Source of the DNA: Bacteroidia bacterium
GTDB lineage: Bacteria > Bacteroidota > Bacteroidia > J057
Direction: 5' to 3'
Length of the DNA: 64,000 nt
Assembly: GCA_022760475.1 (NCBI GenBank)
Contig: JALEFZ010000059.1
Span: 185,694 to 249,693, forward strand
Positions 8,998 to 17,025 of the stretch are shown here, piece after piece. The notes under the pieces were generated by a model. It was given only the letters and a program-made list of their open reading frames with translations, had not been told where the DNA came from and did no database searches. The position numbers and the translations under genes were made by a program. The stretch's first letter is position 1. Each line of letters begins with the position of its first letter.

Positions 8998-9583
8998 AAT
9001 ACCTCTGTGCCTTCCATCTTCCCTGCACGAGCTAAGTCGATGGCCTTTTGATTGCTTTCAATTGCTTTAAACACTTCGCCTTGAAACCTGTAAATTTGTG
9101 CCAAGGTGAGATAGGTTGATGCGTTAGAAAGGCTATCTCCCCTTTTTTGGTTGATCTCCAGGCTCTTTCAACCGACTGGATAGACTCTTCATACTGGCCC
9201 TGCTTGATGTAGATCCCTCCTATACAAGAGTATAAAAGAGCCTGTCTTTCCAGGTCATTTATATCTTCCCAGATAGCTAATGACCGCCTATAATTGTCCA
9301 TGGCCTTCGATAGATCAGCCATGTTTTCATAGGCCACCCCTATGGCATAAAGGCTTTGGGCTTGGTAAAATTGATTCCCTGCAAGTTTGGCTTGGGCAAA
9401 AAGTTGTTGACCATAATGTGGCACACTGTCCACATGATAATAAATATAGTATTGAGCTAACAAGTCAAAACAGGCTGTGAAGCGGATGCTATCCACATTC
9501 TCAGGATCTAGCCAGATCTGCTTTAGGCTATCTCTTAGAACAAGGTCTTGGGCATTGATTGAGCCCATTAATAGCCACCCCAT
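8987..9583 (-). pseudogene. Broken TPR-sensor gene (frameshifted and truncated)
   Basis: The first part (from ATG 9583) reads …INAQDLVLRDSLKQIWLDPENVDSI and TPR units much like the N-terminus of the hybrid kinase at 9802. Near 9170 the TPR pattern (GQYEESIQSVER) leaves the frame and continues in the neighbouring frame as SLEINQKRGDSLSNAST, then LTLAQIYRFQGEVFKAIESN. This is consistent with loss of one base. After GTEVLAKDR the homology stops in the duplicated segment, so TM, kinase and output domains are missing. The signal peptide also looks short: the frame continues upstream of 9583 without an ATG until a TAG. It is probably a kinase remnant destroyed by the duplication. A sequencing error at the frameshift cannot be excluded, but the C-terminal loss is independent of it. 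Confidence 0.75.
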
Positions 9584-9801
9584 TACTAAATATTGTAACC
9601 AGCGCGTTAGACTCCCCCTGTTTCGAATTGATAAGTCTTGTATAATCTAAATCTAACCAAGTTCTCTATTCTTCCCTAATTAATGGCTGACGATTAGGTA
9701 TTACTTTTTATCCAAGAATTGAAGAATAAAACAATGGAAAATTCCAAATCACCCTAATTTTTTCCTCCGGGCCTATTTCACGAAATGAAGCCCAGAAAAC
9801 A

Positions 9802-12800
9802 CTACACCCCTTGTTTTTCCCGCCAGGCAGAGGGAGACATGCCATTTTCCTTGGAAAATGTCCTTGCGAAGTATTGGGGATCAGCAAATCCTACAGAATA
9901 GGCGATATCAGCAATTCTAAGGTCTTGAGACTGTAGCAATTCTTTGGCCTTTGCCAAGCGGATTGACCGAATAAAATGGGAGGGAGATTGCCCAGTCAAG
10001 GCTTTTACCTTGTTGTACATTTGGGTACGGCTGATGCCAAGGTCTCGGTTTAGGTCATCTGGTTTGTAACTGCTGTCATCGAGCCTGTCCAAGAGTGCTT
10101 GACGAACTTTCTCGATGAAAGTATCTTCCTGCTGGAAACCAGGCTCTTCTGGAGGAGGAGCCTGACTTGCACCGGCATAGCGTCTTTGTAGCCTTTTCCT
10201 AAGTACCAACAGCTGTTCAAGGCGAATAAAAAGTTCCTCCTGGTCAAAGGGCTTGGTCAGGTAGGCATCTGCACCTTTTCCCAAACCGTCCAATCGGGAA
10301 TCCCGGTCTGCCTTCGCGGTAAGCAATACAATGGGAATGTGGCTGGTTCTCTCGTCTGTTTTGAGAACCTGGCACACCTCATATCCATTCTTCTTGGGCA
10401 TCATCACATCGCTTATGATCAGGTCGGGGACATACTCAAGGGCTGTAGCAATTCCCTCCTCTCCATCCCGAGCAATAAAAAGGCGATATGAGTCTTCCAA
10501 ACAGGCAGAAATGTAGGTTACGACGTCTGGATTGTCTTCAATTATAAGAAGGCTAGGTAGTTCGCCTTCTGCTGTGACTTTGCCTATTTCTTCCTGCTTT
10601 ACTTCTTCTTGTATATTTATTTGGGGAAGTGAAAAAATAACTTCTTTTTTTCTGATGGGAGCATTTTGGGTAATGGGCAGGCCTACACGGAAGGTAGAGC
10701 CTTTGCCCTGCTGGCTTTCTACCTTGATCGAGCCTTTCATAAGCCGAACCAATTCTTTGGTCAAAGAAAGCCCAATACCTGTCCCTTCGCCTGCTTGGGA
10801 ATATTCATTATCAGCTTGATAAAAACGGTCAAAAATCAAAGGCAACTGTTCAGTTGAAATGCCAATGCCAGTGTCTATGACTTCGAAAAGTAGTTGCCCC
10901 TCATCGGTCTTACCTACCTTGACTTCCACAGTACCGCCCGTAGGCGTAAATTTAATGGCATTTGAAATCAAATTGGTCTGGATCAAAACCAGCTTGTCTG
11001 GATCAAAATCCATGTTCAACTGGGGAAAATCTGCATAAAAATTCAACTCGACACCCTTGTGCTCAGCCAAGGAGCGGAAGGATTCAGTGTGGGTCCTAAA
11101 AAAGGTCACTACCTCATCCTGAATAATGGATAGCTTAAGGTTGCCTGATTCCAGTTTCCGTAAATCCAGGATTTGATTGATCAGGTGCAAAAGGTTATTG
11201 ACATTGGCTTTGATCATTTGGCTGCCTTTTTCCAGCCACCTTTCGGGATTTGTTCTGACTTGATCAATCATCCCTCCAATGACAGTCAGCGGGGTTCGGA
11301 ACTCATGGGATATGTTGGTAAAAAAGCGGGATTTGAATTGATCCAATTCTTTAAGTTTTTGATTGGCAGCATTCAGCTGGGTATTGGACCTGTCCAGCTT
11401 AACTTTTTCCCCTTCGATGATCTTCTTCTGGCTGCGCGTCAATCGAAAGCGGTTCCACAAGACCAATCCAAATAAGATGGTCATGGCCAAGCCGAAGAGC
11501 AAAAAATACGAAGTCGCCTTTCGCTGGCGGTTTTCTTCCTCCTTTTGTGCAATGATAATTGCACTTTCTACACTATCTCGAAATGCTTGCTGCTCATAGG
11601 CATATCGGTATCCTTGATTGATCAATGAACGGGTGTTCTCTTCATTGTAGAGGCTGTCTCGCAAGCCCATATGTATTTCATACATTTCCAAGGCCTCTTC
11701 TGGACGATTGAAATGCTTATGGATGTCAACCAATTCCTTGGCAAGATTGCTTTGGAGCAACACATTTTGCAGAGTAGTTGCCTGATTATAGCCTTTTTGT
11801 GCATAGATAAAAGCTTGATTCCAGTCCCCTTTTTTGCGGTTAAGTTGGCTCAGGCTGTGGTATACCGTAGCAATCCCTTCTACATTCCCGAAGCTCTTGT
11901 TGATTTCCAAGCCTTTTTTGATGTAGGATTCTGCTTCGTCCAATCTATTCAACTGAATCAACGCATTCCCCAGTTCCTGTTCCAGGTAGGCTCCAAAGAG
12001 TGCCTCCAGTTTCTTTTCTTCCTTGAGTTTATAAACCAATTGCAGGACATCCAGCCCTTCTTTCCATTTTTCTTGACTGGTCCATAAAAAGGCAATATTG
12101 GCATAGCTCATGGCTTCCCCTTGTACAAGACCAGATCTCTGTGAGACCTCTTTCGCTTTTTCGAGATCACTATACGCCCTTTTGAATTGCTTGTCTTCTA
12201 TTAACATTACAGAGCGGTTGTTCAGGTTATTGACCACTCCCCATGTATCCCCAATTTTTTCATTGATGGCCTGAGCCTCCAGATATTTCTCAGAAGCCTT
12301 CACAATGTCTCCCAAGTCTTTGTAATTGTTTGCCAGGTTGTTACAAGCAATAGCTTGAAATAGCTCATCATTTGATAACTTGCACAGCTCAAGTCCACGC
12401 TTGTTATAAGCCAATGAGGTGAGGAGTTCCCCCTTCACCTCATGAATTGACGCCAAATTAATGAAGGGACCCGCATTTTTTAGTGAATCCCCAATCTGTC
12501 GGTTTATGGCAATGCTTTTTTCCAAAAACTCTATCGCCTGATCCAGTTTTCCTAGGCGTTTGAAGATCGCTCCCAAGGCATTGTAGCTGCTGGACACCTG
12601 AGGTTTATTGCCAAGCTGTTTCCAAATTTCCAACCCCTTTTGATGATGTACGTTAGACTTTTCATATTGCCCCTGGGTCATCATGGCCTCTCCAGCTTTA
12701 CCTTGACCTACAGCCTGATAAAAAAGATTTTCTGCCTCTAGCGCGCTTTCAAACAAGCGAATGCTTAGGAGGTATGCGCTATCAGGGTCCTTGGAAATAT

Positions 12801-12960
12801 AATGGTCCTGGATAAGAATCGTAAGGGCCTTCATCCCTACAGTATCCGCCTTATCAGACTTTAGCCATAAGTTCAGCAGGCTGTCCTTTTTGGGGGAGTT
12901 TTGAGAAAAAGTAGGTGTAGAAGCGATTAGCAACAAAAGTATACAAGGGAGTCTCAGCAT
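9802..12960 (-). CDS. Hybrid two-component system: TPR sensor, histidine kinase, receiver, AraC output
   Basis: One-protein signalling system of 1052 aa. Signal peptide at 1-19 (…PTFSQ); periplasmic TPR repeats about 60-430; one TM helix about 480-505 (FLLFGLAMTILFGLVLW); HisKA with the phospho-accepting His in SHEFRTPLTVIGG; HATPase with NLISNAIKFTPTGG, DTGIGI and GEGTGIGLSL; a receiver with the acceptor Asp in LIISDVMMPKKNGYEV; and an AraC-type HTH at about 950-1050 (SRTQMYNKVKALTG…SVGFADPQYFARTF). Bacteroidota hybrid systems usually sense glycans through Reg_prop propellers; this one carries TPRs instead, so its input is probably different. The target genes are not evident; the surface-protein cluster downstream is a candidate. 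All catalytic motifs appear intact. Confidence 0.93.
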   Translation of the reverse strand: MLRLPCILLLLIASTPTFSQNSPKKDSLLNLWLKSDKADTVGMKALTILIQDHYISKDPDSAYLLSIRLFESALEAENLFYQAVGQGKAGEAMMTQGQYEKSNVHHQKGLEIWKQLGNKPQVSSSYNALGAIFKRLGKLDQAIEFLEKSIAINRQIGDSLKNAGPFINLASIHEVKGELLTSLAYNKRGLELCKLSNDELFQAIACNNLANNYKDLGDIVKASEKYLEAQAINEKIGDTWGVVNNLNNRSVMLIEDKQFKRAYSDLEKAKEVSQRSGLVQGEAMSYANIAFLWTSQEKWKEGLDVLQLVYKLKEEKKLEALFGAYLEQELGNALIQLNRLDEAESYIKKGLEINKSFGNVEGIATVYHSLSQLNRKKGDWNQAFIYAQKGYNQATTLQNVLLQSNLAKELVDIHKHFNRPEEALEMYEIHMGLRDSLYNEENTRSLINQGYRYAYEQQAFRDSVESAIIIAQKEEENRQRKATSYFLLFGLAMTILFGLVLWNRFRLTRSQKKIIEGEKVKLDRSNTQLNAANQKLKELDQFKSRFFTNISHEFRTPLTVIGGMIDQVRTNPERWLEKGSQMIKANVNNLLHLINQILDLRKLESGNLKLSIIQDEVVTFFRTHTESFRSLAEHKGVELNFYADFPQLNMDFDPDKLVLIQTNLISNAIKFTPTGGTVEVKVGKTDEGQLLFEVIDTGIGISTEQLPLIFDRFYQADNEYSQAGEGTGIGLSLTKELVRLMKGSIKVESQQGKGSTFRVGLPITQNAPIRKKEVIFSLPQINIQEEVKQEEIGKVTAEGELPSLLIIEDNPDVVTYISACLEDSYRLFIARDGEEGIATALEYVPDLIISDVMMPKKNGYEVCQVLKTDERTSHIPIVLLTAKADRDSRLDGLGKGADAYLTKPFDQEELFIRLEQLLVLRKRLQRRYAGASQAPPPEEPGFQQEDTFIEKVRQALLDRLDDSSYKPDDLNRDLGISRTQMYNKVKALTGQSPSHFIRSIRLAKAKELLQSQDLRIADIAYSVGFADPQYFARTFSKENGMSPSAWREKQGV

Positions 12961-13275
12961 TTATTTTGGAATTGAGCACAAACAATATCCGAATAAATAA
13001 AAGCAAATAGAAAAAAGCATATAAGCCTATATGTGGGATATGTATGCTTGTTAAATGCTACTTGTTTAGCATTAGAACTTTTAATTTGCACAAGGTACAA
13101 CCCGGAAAAGTTCAGCTACCCTACTTTTTTTCTGAAGAGGAAGTGTCCTTTGAAATTTTCTCACCATACAGTTCCAATAGAAGTATCAAAATCTCTCACT
13201 TCCGGTCGAGGCCTATTGCATTGTAAAAGATGACATGAAGGCTTGGCTCGAAGTAAAATTTATGCTTTGATAGCC
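12961..13275. other. Intergenic region, no gene seen
   Basis: 315 bp between the hybrid-kinase start and the TetR stop, AT-rich. It should hold the kinase promoter near its left end. Short open frames on the plus strand (about 13033-13233) have no start signal, no recognisable sequence and unlikely composition. Confidence 0.5.
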
Positions 13276-13896
13276 CTACCCGCCTAGACTTATCCCACTA
13301 GTTAACTTTCCCTCTGGAGTGAGATAAGGATAAAACATGCTCATGAGCAAAGAGGCGTATTTTTCTACCAGTTCCTCTTTAGGAACAGGGTCATAAATTC
13401 CTGCAGATGAAATCCAAAAATCACTAAAAATCCGAATTCGAAGGATAAAATCTTTGTATTCGCCAGGGTATTCTTCTTCACGCATTACTCCTTCCTGAAT
13501 GGATCGCTCAATAAGGTCTTCATACATCTTCTCCCTAATTTTCTCTACCTCAAGGAAGGTTTTGTGAAGTCCAGGATTTTCTTTCATGATCTTATGAAGG
13601 TCAATCATGAAGAATCTATAGTCATACAAAACCGAAAAACCTCTGAGGGTAGACTGCTTGAAATTCTTAAGGCTCAGCTTCTCCCCAATCAATTGTCTAT
13701 TTTCTGCCATGGCAGCCTCAAGGATGCGTTGATGCAGGGCTTCGAGAATTTTACCCTTTGAGGGAAAATGATAGCGCAGGTTGCCATGGCTGATGTCCAT
13801 ATTGGCTGCTATAGCCCTTAGTGAAACCTCAGCTACCCCTATTTGATTGAAGAGTTCATGGGCAGAGTCGAGGATGTTTTTTTTCGTTTTTTTCAT
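13276..13896 (-). CDS. TetR/AcrR family transcriptional repressor
   Basis: 206 aa with a typical N-terminal HTH: KKNILDSAHELFNQIGVAEV, then SLRAIAANMDISHGNLRYHF and PSKGKILEAL (residues about 5-50), followed by an all-helical ligand/dimerisation domain. The gene is divergent from the membrane protein at 13969, and two matching 16-bp inverted repeats sit in the 72-bp gap (13900-13938). By analogy with other TetR proteins it should repress itself and the divergent gene until a small molecule binds. The ligand is unknown; the membrane or lipid character of the partner makes a lipid-like effector possible but unproven. Confidence 0.9.
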   Translation of the reverse strand: MKKTKKNILDSAHELFNQIGVAEVSLRAIAANMDISHGNLRYHFPSKGKILEALHQRILEAAMAENRQLIGEKLSLKNFKQSTLRGFSVLYDYRFFMIDLHKIMKENPGLHKTFLEVEKIREKMYEDLIERSIQEGVMREEEYPGEYKDFILRIRIFSDFWISSAGIYDPVPKEELVEKYASLLMSMFYPYLTPEGKLTSGISLGG

Positions 13897-13899
13897 AAT

Positions 13900-13938
13900 T
13901 AGTCCACATGGACTATTTTTTTTAGTACATTTGGACTA
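13900..13938. promoter_or_regulatory. Two TetR-type operators, one covering a -7 element
   Basis: Operator 1 at 13900-13915 is tagtccacatggacta, a perfect 6-bp inverted repeat with a 4-bp spacer. Operator 2 at 13923-13938 is tagtacatttggacta, the same with one arm mismatch and a changed spacer. They lie 23 bp apart, about two helical turns. Operator 2 contains TACATTTG (13926-13933), which matches the Bacteroidota -7 consensus TAnnTTTG and is 36 bp upstream of the ATG at 13969. No clear -33 TTG is visible. Confidence 0.75.
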
Positions 13939-13968
13939 AAATACATTTTATTCACTTAAAACAGCCAA

Positions 13969-14709
13969 ATGAAACGAATAAACATGCCTCAGGTGAGCCA
14001 ACAATCCTGGTTCCCAGCATTTCTCAGAAGGAATATCCATGAGTTTTTGACTTGGTTTGTTCACCAAATAAAGGCAGCCAAACCCTTTATGCCCATTGTA
14101 GAAGAGGGGCTTAATCATGCAGATAATATTATTTTTCTGGATGGAAAAAGTGGGGCTGGCATAGAAACCCTTGAACCCTTTCTTGATTCATCCTTGGAGG
14201 TATCGCATGATTCCCTTTACAATCCCAGTTTAAGTAAATCCGGTTTGTACGTATCTGTTAATTCATTCCATCAGTTACCTATGAAAAAGGCCAAAAACCT
14301 GTTGGAAGGTATTAGCAAAAGCCAAAATCCAATAGTTGTGCTAGAAGGAAACAATGACAGCCTTTGGCAGGTGGTGGGAATGACTGTTTTTGTACCTCTT
14401 ACAGTGATTTTGACTGCTCCCATGGTCAAGCCCTTCAGGTGGTCAAGGATTATTTTCACATATCTCCTTCCAATTCTTCCTTTCATAACTTTTCTGGATG
14501 GCTTTCTGGCCTTGTTCAAACTTTATGCACCCAAAGACCTGAATGAATTGACGGCATCGCTTCCCGTATCTGATGAGAGACCTTATTATTGGCGGAGTGG
14601 AAAATTGGACAATGGCAGGGGAGGAAAAATCATCTACCTAATTGGTTATCCTGAGCGGGCTACTTCAAGTACAGAAGCTAAAATTCTTGAGAAGAAACAT
14701 ATTAATTAA
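13969..14709 (+). CDS. Membrane protein with methyltransferase-like remnant, TetR-controlled
   Basis: 246 aa. Residues about 133-154 and 160-184 are two hydrophobic helices (VGMTVFVPLTVILTA and IIFTYLLPILPFITFLDGFLAL) joined by MVKPFRWSR. The segment PFRWSR…TYLLPILPF…LDGFLALF…DLNELT followed by YYW and IYLIGYPER reminds me of the C-terminal part of a family of hypothetical proteins annotated as class I methyltransferase-like. The N-terminal half has a weak trace of a SAM-binding motif (FLDGKSGAGIETLEPFL, about 56-72), which lacks the usual DxGxGxG. So it may be a degenerate or non-methyltransferase relative. Expression is probably controlled by the TetR protein through the operators at 13900-13938. 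Exact function unknown. Confidence 0.7.
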   Translation: MKRINMPQVSQQSWFPAFLRRNIHEFLTWFVHQIKAAKPFMPIVEEGLNHADNIIFLDGKSGAGIETLEPFLDSSLEVSHDSLYNPSLSKSGLYVSVNSFHQLPMKKAKNLLEGISKSQNPIVVLEGNNDSLWQVVGMTVFVPLTVILTAPMVKPFRWSRIIFTYLLPILPFITFLDGFLALFKLYAPKDLNELTASLPVSDERPYYWRSGKLDNGRGGKIIYLIGYPERATSSTEAKILEKKHIN

Positions 14710-14745
14710 AGTTGTAGGTCAACTTACCTTGGCTTTAAATAAAGA

Positions 14746-14778
14746 AATCCCCTAACAATGGCCAGGGGATTTTTTTTA
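14746..14778 (+). terminator. Rho-independent terminator
   Basis: An 8-bp stem (aatcccct at 14746-14753, aggggatt at 14764-14771) with a 10-nt loop runs directly into a T tract to 14777. It ends the gene at 13969. Confidence 0.85.
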
Positions 14779-14853
14779 CTCCTTGAAAATTCCTAGAACT
14801 TGCTCATATACTTTCAGCACACATTTTGAATTTCCAACTTTTGCGAAAAGCTC

Positions 14854-15615
14854 TTAAGGTTCCATCAATTCTTTTGCCTTTTTGGCCTTCTCCGCAGACT
14901 CAGGGAAAGCTCCTTCCATCGATGAGGCCTTGGTATACTGCTCATATGCATTTTTGTAATCCTTTTGTGCCATGTAAAAATCTCCCATTGAATCATAAGG
15001 ATTTGGGTGATTGGGCATTCTCTTAATATAGGCTTCCAAAGACGACTTGGCATTGTCCATTTCCCCCTTATCCATGTAGGCAAATGCCTTCATATTGTAC
15101 GCTCCTGGAAGGTCATCCAATTCGATGGCTTTATCAAAGGCCGCAATGGCTTTGTCAGTCATTTTATCATCCATGAAAATAAATCCAAGTAGTACATGTA
15201 ATCCTGCATCTTCAGGATATAGCTCAAGCAATTCTTTTGCATCGTTGGATGCGATATAGGTCGTATCTCCCCAGTGGCTCATCATGGTTGAAAAGACTTG
15301 TTCACCATCGTTTAACTCTCCTTCATAATCCGTGAACTTTTTGGCCATTTCCATGGATTTTTTCTTATCAGCTTGGGTGAGAACCGTCATGAAACACATG
15401 GCCATGGGCATATTAGGGTCCAATTCGTAGGCCTTCATCACGTGCTGGGCGTACTTGGGCATGTCATGCCCCATGATGTTCAAGGCATTACGCATTTCTG
15501 TCTTAGCTTCTTCATTAGCGGCATTCATTTCCATTTTCTGAGCCTGCGAGAATAGAGGAAGACTTAACAATCCTCCAAGCAAAAAGCTAAAAATCAAAAC
15601 TTTAGGGAAGTTCAT
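14854..15615 (-). CDS. Secreted TPR protein
   Basis: 253 aa. Residues 1-25 are a signal peptide (LIFSFLLGGLLSLPLFSQAQ), so the protein is periplasmic or extracytoplasmic. The rest is helical with TPR-like units. Recognisable ones are near ELDDLPGAYNMKAFAYMDKG, then DNAKSSLEAYIKRMPNHPNPYD, and the last unit YKNAYEQYTKASSMEGAFPE. There is no enzymatic motif. It is flanked by a convergent terminator on one side and a long gap on the other, so it is probably transcribed alone. Likely a protein-protein interaction role; partner unknown. Confidence 0.75.
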   Translation of the reverse strand: MNFPKVLIFSFLLGGLLSLPLFSQAQKMEMNAANEEAKTEMRNALNIMGHDMPKYAQHVMKAYELDPNMPMAMCFMTVLTQADKKKSMEMAKKFTDYEGELNDGEQVFSTMMSHWGDTTYIASNDAKELLELYPEDAGLHVLLGFIFMDDKMTDKAIAAFDKAIELDDLPGAYNMKAFAYMDKGEMDNAKSSLEAYIKRMPNHPNPYDSMGDFYMAQKDYKNAYEQYTKASSMEGAFPESAEKAKKAKELMEP

Positions 15616-16217
15616 AATTAAAGGGTTTAGTTGTATGTGAAGAATAATTTGAATTACTCATTATCAATTAAACCCTTTAATCTCACAAATATTCGATTTT
15701 TGGAAAAATAAATACCCATTCTCTGATGTGAGCAGAATTAAAACCTCTTAACAAAACTTAGGCTTGCGATGGCCTTGTTTATGGCAGTATAGACAGAAAA
15801 ATCAGTTGCCACCAATTGTCCTGTAATGGCGTCGATGCTTACCGTTCTTCTGAAGCCATGAGAGAGTCCCAAAGCCATGAGAATCGATAGCAAAAGCCGT
15901 GTGCAATCAGGTTGAGTTGTTGCATAAATTTATTCTTTATTTGAGAAAAAAAATTACACAACTGATTAGTAATTGTCCAGGATGATGGTAATAAAAACCA
16001 ACTCCAACCTATTAGGCTGTGGGGTTGCCTAACTTCCTATGTCCTTGAAACAAGTGAGAAAGTCCATCAATTCTTAAAAATCGTGAAATATTTCCATGAT
16101 ATGATTGCATCATATTTGGAATTCTGAAAATTTTCAATTTCAACCCTGACAGGGTTATAACCCTGTCAGGGTTGAAATAATCACGCCTGAAAAACCCAGC
16201 TAAAAAGTTTTCCTCTT
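15616..16217. other. Long intergenic region with a possible gene remnant
   Basis: About 600 bp without a convincing gene. On the minus strand 15738-15878 there is a 46-codon frame (start MALGLSHGFRRTV, end IASLSFVKRF) whose composition looks protein-like. The frame stays open for about 20 codons upstream without an ATG, so it may be the 3' fragment of a decayed gene. The 11-bp string aagccatgaga occurs twice nearby (about 15853 and 15873). A 42-bp palindrome sits at 16137-16178. Confidence 0.35.
16137..16178. repeat. Interspersed palindromic repeat, copy A (42 bp perfect palindrome)
   Basis: The core ccctgacagggttataaccc…tgtcaggg is a perfect inverted repeat centred on the TTATAA. In this copy the palindrome extends to 42 bp. 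The 28-bp core recurs at 61719-61746 and 62011-62038. It lies 40 bp after the stop of the outer-membrane protein gene at 16218 (minus) and could act as an RNA-stabilising or terminating hairpin. Confidence 0.9.
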
Positions 16218-16898
16218 TCAGAAAGCCATGGCAAAATTGACAGACCAAAGGGCTTTATTTAGGGTGGTGAAAAAGTTGTTTGACTGAGAAAATACATCCC
16301 CAGTATCCTTGTTGAAGCTTTGACTATTGTTCACTCCCAATATGTTCCCCTCCACACCCATATAAATGTTCTCATTAAGATTCACCAATACCCCAGCGCT
16401 CAAGGTAAAATCCAAGTCCTGAATCCCAGTCTCTGTTTCAAAGTTATCAGACAAAAAGCTGCTGGTTCCCCTGTGAAAGTTCGCATTAAGACCTCCAAAA
16501 GGCCTAAACCTGGCATCATTCGGCTCTCCATCACAAAAACAGTTAGGCGGATAAAAGTTCAAGCTCAGCCCCCCACCCACTTGAGAAATCACACTTTTTG
16601 AATCATCTCCAAAATTATCTGCCTGTCTCAATACACCTAAATTGGCACCAACACTCAGGTTATCACTCAGGAAATAATCACCAGACAGTTTCAATCCCAG
16701 GTCATTCGAATTGCTCCCCGGCTGGTTAGAATCAGGATTACCCGTATTTTGGAATGCAAAACACGGAGCTGCTCCCACCAACAGGTCTCCCTTGGACAAT
16801 CCGTTTCCATCATCGGAGGAGTTTTTCACTGATAACTGAGCCATACCTACCCCACCAAAAAGGGTAATAATCACAGAAAAAATTAGGGTTCGTTTCAT
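16218..16898 (-). CDS. Small outer-membrane beta-barrel protein (porin-like fold)
   Basis: 226 aa with a signal peptide (1-20, …GGVGMAQ), then alternating hydrophobic beta-strands such as LGLKLSGDYFLSDNLSVGAN and DFTLSAGVLVNLNENIYMGV, ending in WSVNFAMAF with a terminal aromatic Phe as outer-membrane barrels have. Length and strand count fit an 8- to 10-stranded barrel of the general porin/OmpW-like class of Bacteroidota. A CFCDGEPND loop holds two cysteines that might form a disulfide. Neither channel nor binding function can be deduced. Confidence 0.75.
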   Translation of the reverse strand: MKRTLIFSVIITLFGGVGMAQLSVKNSSDDGNGLSKGDLLVGAAPCFAFQNTGNPDSNQPGSNSNDLGLKLSGDYFLSDNLSVGANLGVLRQADNFGDDSKSVISQVGGGLSLNFYPPNCFCDGEPNDARFRPFGGLNANFHRGTSSFLSDNFETETGIQDLDFTLSAGVLVNLNENIYMGVEGNILGVNNSQSFNKDTGDVFSQSNNFFTTLNKALWSVNFAMAF

Positions 16899-16957
16899 TC
16901 TTCTAAATTCTTAAGGTTCGTACATCTGAATTAATTGATTTCAAGTCTTAAAATAAA

Positions 16958-16989
16958 AAAAGATCCTTAACTTTTGATTAAGGATCTTT
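16958..16989 (-). terminator. Rho-independent terminator for the GH13 gene
   Basis: A perfect 12-bp stem (aaagatccttaa at 16959-16970 with ttaaggatcttt at 16978-16989) and a 7-nt loop; on the minus strand the stem runs into a U tract. It lies 36 bp after the stop at 17026. Confidence 0.85.
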
Positions 16990-17025
16990 ATTATCAATTA
17001 TTAACTTACTCGCAGTTAAGGAAAA

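Noticed and set aside
8835..9104. Separate small gene starting AQIYRFQGEV on the minus strand
   Set aside because: Its first 40 residues are the continuation of the TPR gene in another frame and the remainder reads through the duplicated non-coding segment and terminator.
9160..9175. Programmed ribosomal frameshift in the TPR gene
   Set aside because: The nearby A6 run could be slippery, but the product would still lack the kinase and output domains, so simple decay is the better explanation.
13033..13233. Small plus-strand frame in the gap before the TetR gene
   Set aside because: No start signal, no recognisable sequence, and two overlapping frames of equal quality indicate chance.
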